The notes under the pieces were generated by a model. That model ran no database searches, was not told where the DNA came from, and was given only the letters and a program-made list of their open reading frames with translations. DNA of 64,000 nt, taken from assembly GCF_032670585.1 (NCBI RefSeq), contig NZ_JAVQHL010000002.1, positions 496,001 through 560,000 of the forward strand. The letters are read 5' to 3'. This DNA comes from Ostreiculturibacter nitratireducens. GTDB taxonomy: Bacteria > Pseudomonadota > Alphaproteobacteria > Rhodobacterales > Rhodobacteraceae. This document shows positions 8,352 through 16,627 of this stretch, in pieces. Positions within the stretch are counted from its first letter, which is position 1, and each line of letters starts with the position of its first letter. The position numbers and the translations under genes were made by a program.

Positions 8352-10022
8352 TCAGCCGAAGACCCCCTGGCAGAACCAGCCCCCGCTCATCGCCCCGCCG
8401 TGAGCGTAGTAAAGCCAGAGCCGTTCGCCCCCCTCGGTTTCCACCCGCCAGTAGTCGCGCGGCCCGGATCGCCAGTCGGGCTCGTCCAGCCACCATTCGG
8501 GCGCGATCCGCTCCGGCCCCGTCGCCCGCGCCGTCACGAAATCGCGCCGCCGCCAGCGGAAGCTCGCGGGGGGCGTGGCCACCTCCGGCGCGGCCACGGG
8601 TTCCGGGCGGAAGAGGAGCAGGGGTCGCGGCGCCGCGCGCGGGGGCCAGGCCCCGGCGGGCTCCGACCAGGCGGCGGCAAGGACCTGCGCGGATTTCTCG
8701 GGGATGTGGCTTTCCGCAGGCAGAAGTCTCGTGATCGCCTCCATGCCGATCCGCGCGCCGAGGCGTCCGATCAGGTCGTCGAGCGCGGTTTCCGCATCCT
8801 TCCGCCGCGCCCCTTCCTGCCGCGCGATCGCCGCCTCGGCCGCGTCGAGATGACCGCGATGCTGGCGCGCATGCACGGGTTCGGTCACATGCGCCTCGAG
8901 CCGCAGCGCGTCGATGCCGAAGCCCGGCTCGATCTCGGCGAGCTTCAGCATCAGGAGGCCCCGGATCCGGTCGGGCTCCGCCGAGGGCCGGGCGAGGCCA
9001 AGCTCTATCTCCTGCATCGTGTGGTCTGCGCGGAAGGCCTGAAGCCGCACCCGCCGCGCCCCGCGTCCCTTGGCGCTGAGCCGCTCCGACAGCGCGGGCA
9101 GAAGCCGGTCGATCCCGGCCATGATGTCGTCAGGCAGTCCGATCGGGTCCGGGAAGGAAAGCCGCACCGCGAAGTGATGCTCTGGCCGCGCGGGCGAGAC
9201 GGGCTCGGGCTCCACCCCGAAGGCCTGGTCGAGCCGGCGCACCAGCCCCGCGCCGAAGCGCCGGGCAAGTGCCGCGCGCGGCATCCCCGCGATGTCCCCC
9301 ACCTGCCGGAGCCCCAGCCGCGACAGCGCCGCAACCGTGTCCTTGTCGATCCTGAGCGCGGCGAGCGGCAGGGGTGCGAGCGCCTGCCGGATCTGCCCCG
9401 GCGCCGCGATCCGTCCGACCGGCGCGGGCGGGGCGGCCAGGGTCGGCGCCGCCCCGCCCCGCGTCCAGTGGCGCTTCACGGCCCGGCTCCGCGTGGCTCG
9501 CGCCTCCTGGTCGATCGCGTCGCCCGAGCGCGCCGCCTCGCCTCCCTTTCCGGCGAAGCGGGCAAGCGCCCACGCCCCGCCCACCGTGTCCGCGATCCCG
9601 GTCTGAACCGTCAGCCCCAGGCCCGTGCAATCCTCGGCCACCGCCGCCAGCACGCCCTCTTCGCCACCGTACAGATGCGCCGAGCCCGTCAGGTCGATCA
9701 CCAGGGAGGCGGGCGGTTCCTCCGCCACCCAGGGCGAAAACTTCCCCGCCCAGCGCCGGAGCACCGACAGGAACGCCGCCTCCGCCTGCGGGTTCCTGAG
9801 CCGCGTGGTGAGATCCGGGCACATCGCCCGCGCGTCGCGGAGGGGCTGGCCCATGCGCAGACCCTCGGCCTCCGCCTCGGCGTTGAGGGAGGACAGGACC
9901 TGCGCGTTCCCGACCTCGGTGATGACGGCGAAAGGGGCGGGCGGAAGGCCGCGCATGCCGCGCAGAAGCCGTTCCGCGCCAAGGCGGGGGAACCACAGCG
10001 AAAGGATGCGTCGGGCGGGCAT
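8352..10022 (-). CDS. imuB: Y-family polymerase-like protein ImuB
   Basis: 556 residues with the ImuB form of the Y-family fold: N-terminal RRILSLWFPRLGAERL, then palm, thumb and little-finger regions (IAGMPRAALARRFG is the helix-hairpin-helix part), and a long C-terminal tail. In true Pol IV/V the start of the palm carries a metal-binding Asp; here it reads SLWFPRLG, so catalysis is not expected. ImuB is the scaffold that brings DnaE2 to the beta clamp with ImuA in SOS mutagenesis. Usually imuA-imuB-dnaE2 are adjacent, but here neither partner is next to it. A LexA box stands 22 bases before the start. Confidence 0.88.
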   Translation of the reverse strand: MPARRILSLWFPRLGAERLLRGMRGLPPAPFAVITEVGNAQVLSSLNAEAEAEGLRMGQPLRDARAMCPDLTTRLRNPQAEAAFLSVLRRWAGKFSPWVAEEPPASLVIDLTGSAHLYGGEEGVLAAVAEDCTGLGLTVQTGIADTVGGAWALARFAGKGGEAARSGDAIDQEARATRSRAVKRHWTRGGAAPTLAAPPAPVGRIAAPGQIRQALAPLPLAALRIDKDTVAALSRLGLRQVGDIAGMPRAALARRFGAGLVRRLDQAFGVEPEPVSPARPEHHFAVRLSFPDPIGLPDDIMAGIDRLLPALSERLSAKGRGARRVRLQAFRADHTMQEIELGLARPSAEPDRIRGLLMLKLAEIEPGFGIDALRLEAHVTEPVHARQHRGHLDAAEAAIARQEGARRKDAETALDDLIGRLGARIGMEAITRLLPAESHIPEKSAQVLAAAWSEPAGAWPPRAAPRPLLLFRPEPVAAPEVATPPASFRWRRRDFVTARATGPERIAPEWWLDEPDWRSGPRDYWRVETEGGERLWLYYAHGGAMSGGWFCQGVFG

Positions 10023-10043
10023 GGCAGCAGGGGCGGCAACTGT

Positions 10044-10058
10044 GTTCTTGCTTTGTTC
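10044..10058 (-). promoter_or_regulatory. LexA (SOS) box of imuB
   Basis: GTTC-TTGCTTT-GTTC, an exact GTTC-N7-GTTC direct repeat, which is the LexA site of alphaproteobacteria (Rhodobacter type). It lies 22 bases upstream of the imuB start and would repress it until DNA damage. The divergent cytochrome gene starts 128 bases away, so it is probably not controlled by it. Confidence 0.75.
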
Positions 10059-10108
10059 ACGCTACCCGCCCGCGCGTCCAGAGTCGAGTCCCGGCCGATG
10101 ACGCATTC

Positions 10109-10138
10109 TTGACTGCACGCGCCTCGGGCGTGGCTATA
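10109..10138 (+). promoter_or_regulatory. Candidate housekeeping promoter of the cytochrome c' gene
   Basis: TTGACT (10109-10114) followed after 18 bases by GCTATA (10133-10138), with GGCTAT at 17 bases as the alternative -10. It would start RNA near 10145, about 40 bases before the GTG codon. Judged by eye only. Confidence 0.4.
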
Positions 10139-10185
10139 GTCGTTCTTCGGAGAATCCGGACAGTGACCACGATTGGAGTTCAGAA

Positions 10186-10620
10186 GTGATCAAGCCGACG
10201 AGAACGATCGCCCTCATCCTCGCGCTTTCCGCAGGCGTCGCGATCGCCAAGGAAGAAGCCCAGAACCCGGCCGTGAAGGCCCGCCAGAACGCGATGGAGA
10301 CGATCGCGGCAAACGTGAAGGTGCTGGGCGACATGGCCGGCGGAAAGGCCGAGTTCGACGAGGCGAAGGCCGCCGAGGCCGCCGCGGTCGTCGCCGCGAC
10401 TGCGCTTACCGTGCCCGGCCTCTTCGAGGCGGAGGAGGACGACCCGGCCTCCGAGGCGCTGCCGGACATCTGGATGGATTTCGCCGACTTCACGACAAAG
10501 TCCGACGCCGTCGTCGCCGCGGCGCAGGCCATCGACACCTCGTCCGTCTCGGGCCTCCAGGCCGGCATGGGCGCGCTGGGTGGCGCCTGCAAGTCCTGCC
10601 ACACAGCCTACCGGATGTGA
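10186..10620 (+). CDS. cycP: Periplasmic cytochrome c'
   Basis: 144 residues with a signal peptide (IALILALSAGVAIAK) and the heme-binding motif CKSCH close to the C terminus, the hallmark of the four-helix cytochrome c' family. These proteins bind NO and protect against nitrosative stress or carry electrons in the periplasm. A GTG start at 10186 is supported by GGAG eight bases upstream. It is divergent from imuB and convergent with the I78 lipoprotein, so it is likely monocistronic. No nitrite or NO reductase gene is in the window. Confidence 0.9.
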   Translation: MIKPTRTIALILALSAGVAIAKEEAQNPAVKARQNAMETIAANVKVLGDMAGGKAEFDEAKAAEAAAVVAATALTVPGLFEAEEDDPASEALPDIWMDFADFTTKSDAVVAAAQAIDTSSVSGLQAGMGALGGACKSCHTAYRM

Positions 10621-10627
10621 CGTCGGA

Positions 10628-10897
10628 TCAGCCGCAATAGACCTGGATGATCCGGCCTGTCCTGCCGATCTCGATGTTCAGCCGCTCCTGGCGGTAGTCC
10701 ATCGTGATCGCGGTGCCCGGCCGGATCAGCCGGACCGGGCCGGCGAAGACCATGCCCTCCAGCGCCCACTCAGGCCGGCCGACGAGATACTGCAGATCGC
10801 CGGCCTCGCAGACCCTTGGCGAGACCGGCACGGGCTCCTCGACGCAGGCCGAGAGCGCCGAGACGACTGCGCAAATCGAGAACAATCTCACCCACAT
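10628..10897 (-). CDS. I78-family peptidase inhibitor lipoprotein
   Basis: 89 residues. It has a lipoprotein signal with lipobox LSAC (Cys18), then the I78 inhibitor domain: CEAGDLQYLVGRP, RLIRPGTAITMDYRQERLN and a final CG pair (IQVYCG) that can bond with the first cysteine. Related proteins inhibit serine peptidases, as in the Aspergillus I78 type member; target and role in this bacterium are unknown. Its stop lies seven bases from the cytochrome c' stop on the other strand. Confidence 0.82.
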   Translation of the reverse strand: MWVRLFSICAVVSALSACVEEPVPVSPRVCEAGDLQYLVGRPEWALEGMVFAGPVRLIRPGTAITMDYRQERLNIEIGRTGRIIQVYCG

Positions 10898-10971
10898 TGC
10901 TTACCCCTCCTTGCATTGGCTGAGGCTTTCGCTAAGGCTCTTGCCCGCCAAGATACAGGGAGGACCCCAAG

Positions 10972-12099
10972 ATGAGAACCCGCGCCGCCGTTGCAGTTGC
11001 CGCCGGAAAACCCTTGGAAATCATGGACGTGAACCTTGAAGGCCCGAAGGCGGGCGAGGTTCTCGTCGAAATCAAGGCCACCGGCATCTGCCACACCGAC
11101 GAATTCACCCTGTCCGGCGCGGACCCGGAAGGCATCTTCCCGGCGATCCTCGGACACGAGGGCGCGGGCATCGTGGTGGACGTGGGGCCGGGCGTGACCT
11201 CGGTGAAGAAGGGCGACCACGTGATCCCGCTCTACACGCCGGAATGTCGCGCCTGCCCCTCCTGCCTTTCGCAGAAGACGAACCTCTGCACAGCGATCCG
11301 CTCGACCCAGGGCCAGGGCCTGATGCCCGACGGGACCTCGCGCTTCTCGACGCTCGATGGCGACCCGATCCTGCACTACATGGGCTGCTCGACCTTCTCG
11401 AACTACACGGTCCTGCCGGAGATCGCGGTCGCGAAGATCCGTGAGGACGCGCCCTTCGACAAGGTCTGCTACATCGGCTGCGGCGTGACGACGGGCATCG
11501 GCGCGGTCATCAACACCGCGAAGGTCGAGATCGGCGCCAAGGCCGTGGTCTTCGGCCTCGGCGGCATCGGCCTGAACGTGATCCAGGGCCTGCGCCTCGC
11601 GGGTGCCGACATGATCATCGGCGTCGACCTCAACCCGGCGAAGAAGGAGATGGCCGAGCGCTTCGGCATGACGCACTTCGTCAACCCGAAGGATGTCGAC
11701 AACGTCGTTGCCGAGATCGTCAACATGACGAAGACGCCCTTCGACCAGATCGGCGGGGCCGACTATTCGTTCGACTGCACGGGCAACGTGAAGGTGATGC
11801 GCGACGCGCTGGAATGCACCCACCGCGGCTGGGGCCAGTCGATCATCATCGGCGTCGCGCCCGCCGGCGCCGAGATCCAGACGCGTCCGTTCCAGCTGGT
11901 CACGGGCCGGGTCTGGAAAGGCACGGCCTTCGGTGGCGCGCGCGGCCGGACCGACGTTCCGAAGATCGTCGACTGGTACATGGACGGGAAGATCGAGATC
12001 GACCCGATGATCACGCACACGCTGACGCTGGACGAGATCAACAAGGGCTTTGACCTGATGCACGCGGGCGAGTCGATCCGTTCGGTCGTGGTATACTGA
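10972..12099 (+). CDS. frmA: S-(hydroxymethyl)glutathione dehydrogenase / class III alcohol dehydrogenase
   Basis: 375-residue zinc dehydrogenase that oxidises S-hydroxymethylglutathione (formaldehyde plus glutathione) with NAD to S-formylglutathione. Catalytic zinc ligands Cys40, His62 (GHEGAG) and the later IGCGVTTG cysteine are visible, as is the structural zinc lobe CRACPSCLSQKTNLC (Cys92-106). The Rossmann motif is FGLGGIGLNV. The start is ATG 10972, with GGGAGG eight bases upstream. The next enzyme of the pathway, fghA, is 3.7 kb downstream on the same strand. It can also act as S-nitrosoglutathione reductase, which would fit the nearby cytochrome c'. Confidence 0.96.
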   Translation: MRTRAAVAVAAGKPLEIMDVNLEGPKAGEVLVEIKATGICHTDEFTLSGADPEGIFPAILGHEGAGIVVDVGPGVTSVKKGDHVIPLYTPECRACPSCLSQKTNLCTAIRSTQGQGLMPDGTSRFSTLDGDPILHYMGCSTFSNYTVLPEIAVAKIREDAPFDKVCYIGCGVTTGIGAVINTAKVEIGAKAVVFGLGGIGLNVIQGLRLAGADMIIGVDLNPAKKEMAERFGMTHFVNPKDVDNVVAEIVNMTKTPFDQIGGADYSFDCTGNVKVMRDALECTHRGWGQSIIIGVAPAGAEIQTRPFQLVTGRVWKGTAFGGARGRTDVPKIVDWYMDGKIEIDPMITHTLTLDEINKGFDLMHAGESIRSVVVY

Positions 12100-12106
12100 A
12101 TCAGTC

Positions 12107-12140
12107 GCGCGCCCCGGCCGTCAGGCGGACCGGGGCGCGC
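12107..12140 (+). terminator. Stable GC hairpin between frmA and the channel gene
   Basis: GCGCGCCCCGG (12107-12117) pairs with CCGGGGCGCGC (12130-12140) around a 12-base loop. There is no T tract, so it may be a 3' stabiliser or weak attenuator, not an intrinsic terminator. Confidence 0.35.
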
Positions 12141-12160
12141 GCCGGAGAAGAAGGCGGGCG

Positions 12161-12934
12161 ATGGCGGGCGGCAGGCTCAAGACGCTGCATGAACTCTACG
12201 AAGGCAATACTGCCCGGGCACACAGCTTCCGCTACGGGCTTCTCGTCTTTGACTTCGTCACCATCCTCTTCGTAATCGGCACTTCCTTCACCAGGCACGG
12301 CCCGGTGATCGAGGCCATCGACGCCATATTCGGCGTATTCATCCTCGTGGATTTCGGCGCCCGCGTCGCGATCGCGCAGCGGCGGCTGCGCTTCCTGATC
12401 CTGCCGGTCACGCTTGCCGACATGGTGGCGATCGTGTCGTTCCTTGCGCCGCTCGCCGGCGAGGGGCTTGGTTTCCTGCGCATCCTGAGGACGCTGAGGC
12501 TTCTGCACACCTACCAGCTTCTGAACCGGCTGCGCTCCGACTTCTCGTTCTTCCGCCGCAACGAAGACGTGGTGATCGCCTCGATCAACCTTATCGTCTT
12601 CCTGTTCGTCATGACGGGTCTCGTCTACGCGACGCAATACACCACGAACCCTCAGATCAAGAACTACGCCGACGCGCTCTATTTCACCGTGACCGCGCTC
12701 ACGACGACCGGGTTCGGGGATATCACCCTGACCGGGACGACGGGGCGGATGATCTCGGTCCTCGTGATGATCTTCGGCGTGACGCTGTTCCTCAGGCTCG
12801 CGCAGGTTCTCTTCCGCCCGCCCAAGGTGCGCCAGCCCTGCGAACACTGCGGCCTCGTGCTGCACGACCCGGACGCGGTCCACTGCAAGCACTGTGGCGC
12901 GCTCATCCGGATCGAGACGGAAGGGGCTGGCTGA
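12161..12934 (+). CDS. Voltage-gated-like ion channel with C-terminal zinc ribbon
   Basis: 257-residue membrane protein. Four hydrophobic segments (residues 25-140) with an arginine-rich S4-like helix (FLRILRTLRLLHTYQ) precede a pore module whose filter is TTTGFGD (near residues 181-187), as in potassium channels. After the last membrane helix comes a compact four-cysteine zinc ribbon: CEHC at 227-230 and CKHC at 242-245. A ribosome site (GAAGAAGG) precedes ATG 12161. It likely passes K+ across the inner membrane; the ribbon suggests metal or redox sensing, which is inference. It lies 61 bases after frmA, perhaps in the same transcript. Confidence 0.85.
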   Translation: MAGGRLKTLHELYEGNTARAHSFRYGLLVFDFVTILFVIGTSFTRHGPVIEAIDAIFGVFILVDFGARVAIAQRRLRFLILPVTLADMVAIVSFLAPLAGEGLGFLRILRTLRLLHTYQLLNRLRSDFSFFRRNEDVVIASINLIVFLFVMTGLVYATQYTTNPQIKNYADALYFTVTALTTTGFGDITLTGTTGRMISVLVMIFGVTLFLRLAQVLFRPPKVRQPCEHCGLVLHDPDAVHCKHCGALIRIETEGAG

Positions 12935-13180
12935 TCCCGGCGCGGCAATCCGCCCAGCGGTCCGTGCTCGTCCCGAGAGCCGCCGGTTAAGCGGCCTGTC
13001 GCAGCAGGAAGCGCTCGCGGCCGCCTGCCTGCCCATCCGGTCCGCGTGTGGACCCGTCCGCCCGCGGCGACCCATCTCGCCTTCGCCGCTTTACTCCCGC
13101 GCCTTCCGCCCCCATCTATTGTTCAACCCAATTCAGGGCGCGCCCCAAGGCGGCGCCCCAAGAAGAAAGACAAGACAGAC

Positions 13181-13933
13181 ATGCCGAATGGCACGACCCC
13201 CCTTCTCGCCGTCCTCATAGACGCAGACAATACCTCCGCCCAATGGGCCGAAGCCGTGTTCGAGGAGATCGCCTCGCTCGGCGAGGCCTCGGTGCGCCGG
13301 ATCTATGGCGACTTCACCAACCCGCACCTGAAAAGCTGGCAGACGAAGATGGCGCCCCTGGCGCTCGTTCCGCATCACCAGCCGGCGAACACGATCGGCA
13401 AGAACTCCTCCGACATCGCGCTGGTCATCGACGCCATGGACATCCTCCATGCCGGCCGTTTCGACGGCTTCGTGCTGGTGTCCTCTGACAGCGACTTCAC
13501 CCGGCTCGCCTCGCGCATCCGCGAACAGGGTCTCGACGTCTATGGCATCGGCCAGAAGAAGACGCCCGAAGCCTTCCGCAAGGCCTGCAAGCGCTTCATC
13601 TACATCGAGAACCTGATGGCGGCGCCGGAGTCCGCCGAGGTGGCCGAAGCCGCCGGTGCGGAGCCCAAGGGCCGCGACCGGGCCGAGGCCACCGGGCGCA
13701 AGGAGCCTGCCAAGAACGCGATCCCGCTGATCGCGGCCGCCATGCGGGCGATCGGCGGCGACGAGGACTGGTACTCCCTGGGGCAGATCGGCCAGTACAT
13801 CACCCAGGCCAACCCCGATTTCGACACCCGCACCTATGGCAGTTCGAAACTCAGCGACCTGATGCGGAAGACCGGCCGGTTCGAGGTGAAGCAGGGCCAG
13901 GGCAACCACCTCGTGGTGCGCGACCTGGCCTGA
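13181..13933 (+). CDS. NYN domain RNase-like protein with C-terminal OST-HTH/LOTUS domain
   Basis: 250 residues. The N-terminal LabA-type NYN/PIN domain has the acidic motif LIDADN (Asp14, Asp16), GKNSSDIALVIDAMD and VSSDSDFTRLASRI, the acidic sites expected of a metal-dependent nuclease. After a charged linker (about 160-180), the C-terminal 70 residues form a winged-helix LOTUS domain (WYSLGQIGQYI, SSKLSDLMRKTGRFEV), an RNA-binding module. ATG 13181 is chosen because the conserved domain starts right after it. Role in RNA turnover is inferred from the family; the target is unknown. No partner gene is obvious. Confidence 0.88.
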   Translation: MPNGTTPLLAVLIDADNTSAQWAEAVFEEIASLGEASVRRIYGDFTNPHLKSWQTKMAPLALVPHHQPANTIGKNSSDIALVIDAMDILHAGRFDGFVLVSSDSDFTRLASRIREQGLDVYGIGQKKTPEAFRKACKRFIYIENLMAAPESAEVAEAAGAEPKGRDRAEATGRKEPAKNAIPLIAAAMRAIGGDEDWYSLGQIGQYITQANPDFDTRTYGSSKLSDLMRKTGRFEVKQGQGNHLVVRDLA

Positions 13934-14014
13934 CGGGCGACGCGCGGGTCCGCGCGCTCTTGCCGTGACCGATCCTGGGCAATAGCGTGGGGGCGTTCTC
14001 AGAGGACCCAGAGC

Positions 14015-14995
14015 ATGATACCCGGAATTGCGTCTTCCCGTCGCCGTTTCTCCGACCTTTCAGAACAGGAAATCCTCGCGCTCGCGATCTCGTCCGAGGA
14101 GGACGACGCGCGCATCTACCGCAGCTACGCCGAACGGCTGCGTTCGGATTTCCCCGCCTCGGCCCAGATCTTCGAGGCGATGGCGAAGGAGGAGGACGAA
14201 CACCGCCGCCGCCTGATCGAGGCGCATCGCGAACGCTTCGGCGAGGTGATCCCCCTCATCCGCCGCGAACACGTCGCCGGATACTACGCCCGCCGCCCGG
14301 TCTGGCTGGTGGAGAACCTCGGGCTCGACCGTATCCGGGGCGAGGCCGAGGCCATGGAGCGCGAAGCGGAGGCGTTCTACCGCAAGGCCGCGGCGCGGAC
14401 GACAGATGCCGGGACGCGGAAACTTCTTGGCGATCTCGCCGCCGCCGAGGCGAAGCACGAGGCGAAGGCCGTGGGCCTGGCCGAGGAACACCTCGGCGCC
14501 GACGAAAAGAGCGACGAGGACCGCGCCGCGCATCGCCAGTTCGTGCTGACCTGGGTGCAGCCCGGACTTGCCGGGCTCATGGATGGCTCGGTGTCGACCC
14601 TCGCGCCGATCTTCGCGACGGCCTTCGCCACGCAGAACACCCATACGACGTTCCTCGTCGGCCTCGCCGCATCCGTCGGCGCCGGCATCTCGATGGGCTT
14701 CACCGAGGCGGCCTCCGATGACGGCCAGCTTTCGGGACGCGGTTCGCCGGTCAAGCGGGGCATTGCGGCGGGCGTCATGACTGCGGTCGGCGGTCTCGGC
14801 CACGCGCTCCCCTACCTTATCCCGCATTTCTGGACCGCCACGATCACCGCGATGATCGTCGTCTTCGTGGAACTCTGGGCGATCGCCTGGATCCAGAACC
14901 GCTACATGGAAACGCCGTTCCTGCGCGCGACCTTCCAGGTCGTCCTGGGCGGTGCGCTCGTCTTCGGTGCGGGCGCGCTGATCGGCGGGGGATAG
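14015..14995 (+). CDS. mbfA: MbfA-type ferritin-like/VIT1 iron exporter
   Basis: 326 residues in two parts: an N-terminal rubrerythrin/ferritin-like helical domain (residues 15-165, with EE..E..H patterns such as SSEEDDARIYRSYAERL and AKEEDEHRR) and a C-terminal VIT1/CCC1-like membrane domain (DGSVSTLAPIFATAFA onward). MbfA exports iron and protects against iron and peroxide stress in rhizobia and Agrobacterium, where Irr represses it. I looked for an Irr-type iron control element upstream and saw none. The start ATG 14015 has AGAGGA eight bases upstream. It appears monocistronic. Confidence 0.9.
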   Translation: MIPGIASSRRRFSDLSEQEILALAISSEEDDARIYRSYAERLRSDFPASAQIFEAMAKEEDEHRRRLIEAHRERFGEVIPLIRREHVAGYYARRPVWLVENLGLDRIRGEAEAMEREAEAFYRKAAARTTDAGTRKLLGDLAAAEAKHEAKAVGLAEEHLGADEKSDEDRAAHRQFVLTWVQPGLAGLMDGSVSTLAPIFATAFATQNTHTTFLVGLAASVGAGISMGFTEAASDDGQLSGRGSPVKRGIAAGVMTAVGGLGHALPYLIPHFWTATITAMIVVFVELWAIAWIQNRYMETPFLRATFQVVLGGALVFGAGALIGGG

Positions 14996-15086
14996 AAACC
15001 CGGGTCCGCGCGGCGCAGAGGGCGGCTGGCCATCGGTCGGGCGTGGCTGATAGTCTTGCGCCCGGTCGGCGAATCCGGGGGGAACC

Positions 15087-15788
15087 ATGTATTTCAGCGA
15101 CAAGGTCGAATACGAAGCCCTGCCTCTTCCCGACCGGCGTGACCTGACCGACGAGGAGATGGCGGCGGCCTCGCGGGACTTCCTCGCCCTGATGCGCAAG
15201 CGCCATTCCGTGCGCGACTTCGACTCGCGCCCGGTGCCCGAATCCGTGATCGCGGACTGCATCCGCACGGCGGGTTCCGCGCCTTCCGGCGCGAACCACC
15301 AGCCGTGGTTCTTCGCCGCGATCTCCGACCCCGCGCTCAAGGCGCGCATCCGCGACGCCGCCGAGGCGGAAGAGGAGAAGTTCTACGCCGGCGGCGCGGG
15401 CGAGGAATGGCTGAAGGCGCTCGAACCCATCGGCACGGGCGTTTCCAAGCCCCACCTGACGATCGCCCCCTGGCTCATCGTGATCTTCGCCCAGCGCTAC
15501 GGGATGACCAGGGATGGCAAGCGCTACAAGAACTACTACGTTCCCGAAAGCGTCGGCATCGCCACCGGCTTTCTCATCGCCGCGCTGCACAACGCGGGCC
15601 TTTCCTGTCTGACGCACACGCCCAACCCGATGGGCTTCCTGAACGAGGCCTGCGCGCGGCCGGACCACGAAAAACCGGTGATGATCCTTGCCGTCGGCCA
15701 TCCGGCGGAAAATGCGACCGTTCCGGCGGTTGCAAAGATCAAGAAACCCTTGGAAGAGATCATGGCGGTCTTCCGCGCCGAAACCTGA
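15087..15788 (+). CDS. Nitroreductase-family flavoprotein, iodotyrosine-deiodinase-like
   Basis: 233 residues. FMN-binding motifs RHSVRDF (39-45) and SAPSGANHQPW (64-74) with the later PESVGIATGFLIAALHNAG place it in the nitroreductase superfamily, closest in pattern to the bacterial iodotyrosine deiodinase/BluB side. Typical chemistry is reductive dehalogenation or other FMN-dependent reduction with NAD(P)H; the substrate here is unknown. GGGGGGAA precedes ATG 15087. The stop is eight bases ahead of fghA, so they share a transcript with fghA, yaiI and perhaps more. Confidence 0.85.
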   Translation: MYFSDKVEYEALPLPDRRDLTDEEMAAASRDFLALMRKRHSVRDFDSRPVPESVIADCIRTAGSAPSGANHQPWFFAAISDPALKARIRDAAEAEEEKFYAGGAGEEWLKALEPIGTGVSKPHLTIAPWLIVIFAQRYGMTRDGKRYKNYYVPESVGIATGFLIAALHNAGLSCLTHTPNPMGFLNEACARPDHEKPVMILAVGHPAENATVPAVAKIKKPLEEIMAVFRAET

Positions 15789-15796
15789 GGAGCCTC

Positions 15797-16627
15797 ATGC
15801 GAACGATTTCCGAAAACCGCTGCTTCGGCGGCATCCAGGGCGTCTATGCCCATGCTTCCGACGCCTGCCAGTGCGAGATGACCTTCGGCCTCTTCCTGCC
15901 CGCCGAGGCCCAGGACGGACCCGTGCCGCTTCTGTGGTATCTCTCCGGCCTCACCTGCACGCATGAAAACGCGATGGTGAAGGCGGGGGCGCAGCAATTC
16001 GCCGCCGAACACGGAATCGCTCTGGTCTTTCCCGACACGTCGCCCCGCGGCGAGGGCGTGGCGAACGACGAGGCCTATGACCTCGGCCAGGGCGCGGGCT
16101 TTTACGTCAACGCGACCGAGACCCCCTGGGCCCCGCATTTCCGGATGTGGGACTACATCGCGGACGAGCTGCCGCGCATCCTCACCGCGAATTTCGAGGT
16201 AGAGGAAGATCGCCAGGCCATCACCGGTCATTCCATGGGCGGACACGGCGCGCTCACGCTCGCCATGCGCCATCCGGGCCGCTTCCGCTCCGTCTCGGCC
16301 TTCGCGCCGATCGCCAACCCGTCGCAGTCGGATTGGGGCCGCAAACAGCTCTCCGCATACCTCGGGGCCGACGAATCGCTCTGGCTTCCGCACGATTCCA
16401 CGCATCTGATGCTCGAAACCGGCTTCGACGGCGAAATCCTGATCGACCAGGGAACGAAGGACCAGTTCCTCGAACTGCTGAAACCCGAATCGCTTGCTTC
16501 CGCGATGGCCGCGCGCCGTCAGCCCGGCGCGATCCGGTTCCAGGAGGGCTACGACCATTCCTATTTCTTCGTCGCCTCCTTCATGGAAGAGCACGTGGCC
16601 TTCCACGCCGAGGCGCTCTGGTCCTGA
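15797..16627 (+). CDS. fghA: S-formylglutathione hydrolase
   Basis: 276-residue alpha/beta hydrolase of the esterase D family that splits S-formylglutathione to formate and glutathione. The nucleophile is Ser146 in TGHSMGGHGAL; the acid is in LIDQGTKDQF and the His in GYDHSYFF. WYLSGLTCTHEN near residue 48 is the family signature. It completes the formaldehyde pathway started by frmA at 10972, but is separated from it by four other genes. Its stop overlaps the next start as TGATG. Confidence 0.96.
   Translation: MRTISENRCFGGIQGVYAHASDACQCEMTFGLFLPAEAQDGPVPLLWYLSGLTCTHENAMVKAGAQQFAAEHGIALVFPDTSPRGEGVANDEAYDLGQGAGFYVNATETPWAPHFRMWDYIADELPRILTANFEVEEDRQAITGHSMGGHGALTLAMRHPGRFRSVSAFAPIANPSQSDWGRKQLSAYLGADESLWLPHDSTHLMLETGFDGEILIDQGTKDQFLELLKPESLASAMAARRQPGAIRFQEGYDHSYFFVASFMEEHVAFHAEALWS

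Noticed and set aside
5914..8496. Long open frame of about 860 codons antisense to paaI-paaK-tetR
   Set aside because: Composition and motifs all belong to the plus-strand genes; such frames are common in high-GC DNA.
12935..13180. Possible small gene in the 246-base gap before the NYN gene
   Set aside because: No ribosome site and no protein-like reading in either strand; the extra frame ahead of ATG 13181 is low complexity.
13934..14014. Irr-type iron control element before mbfA
   Set aside because: No TTTAGAA-like inverted repeat is present in the 81-base gap.
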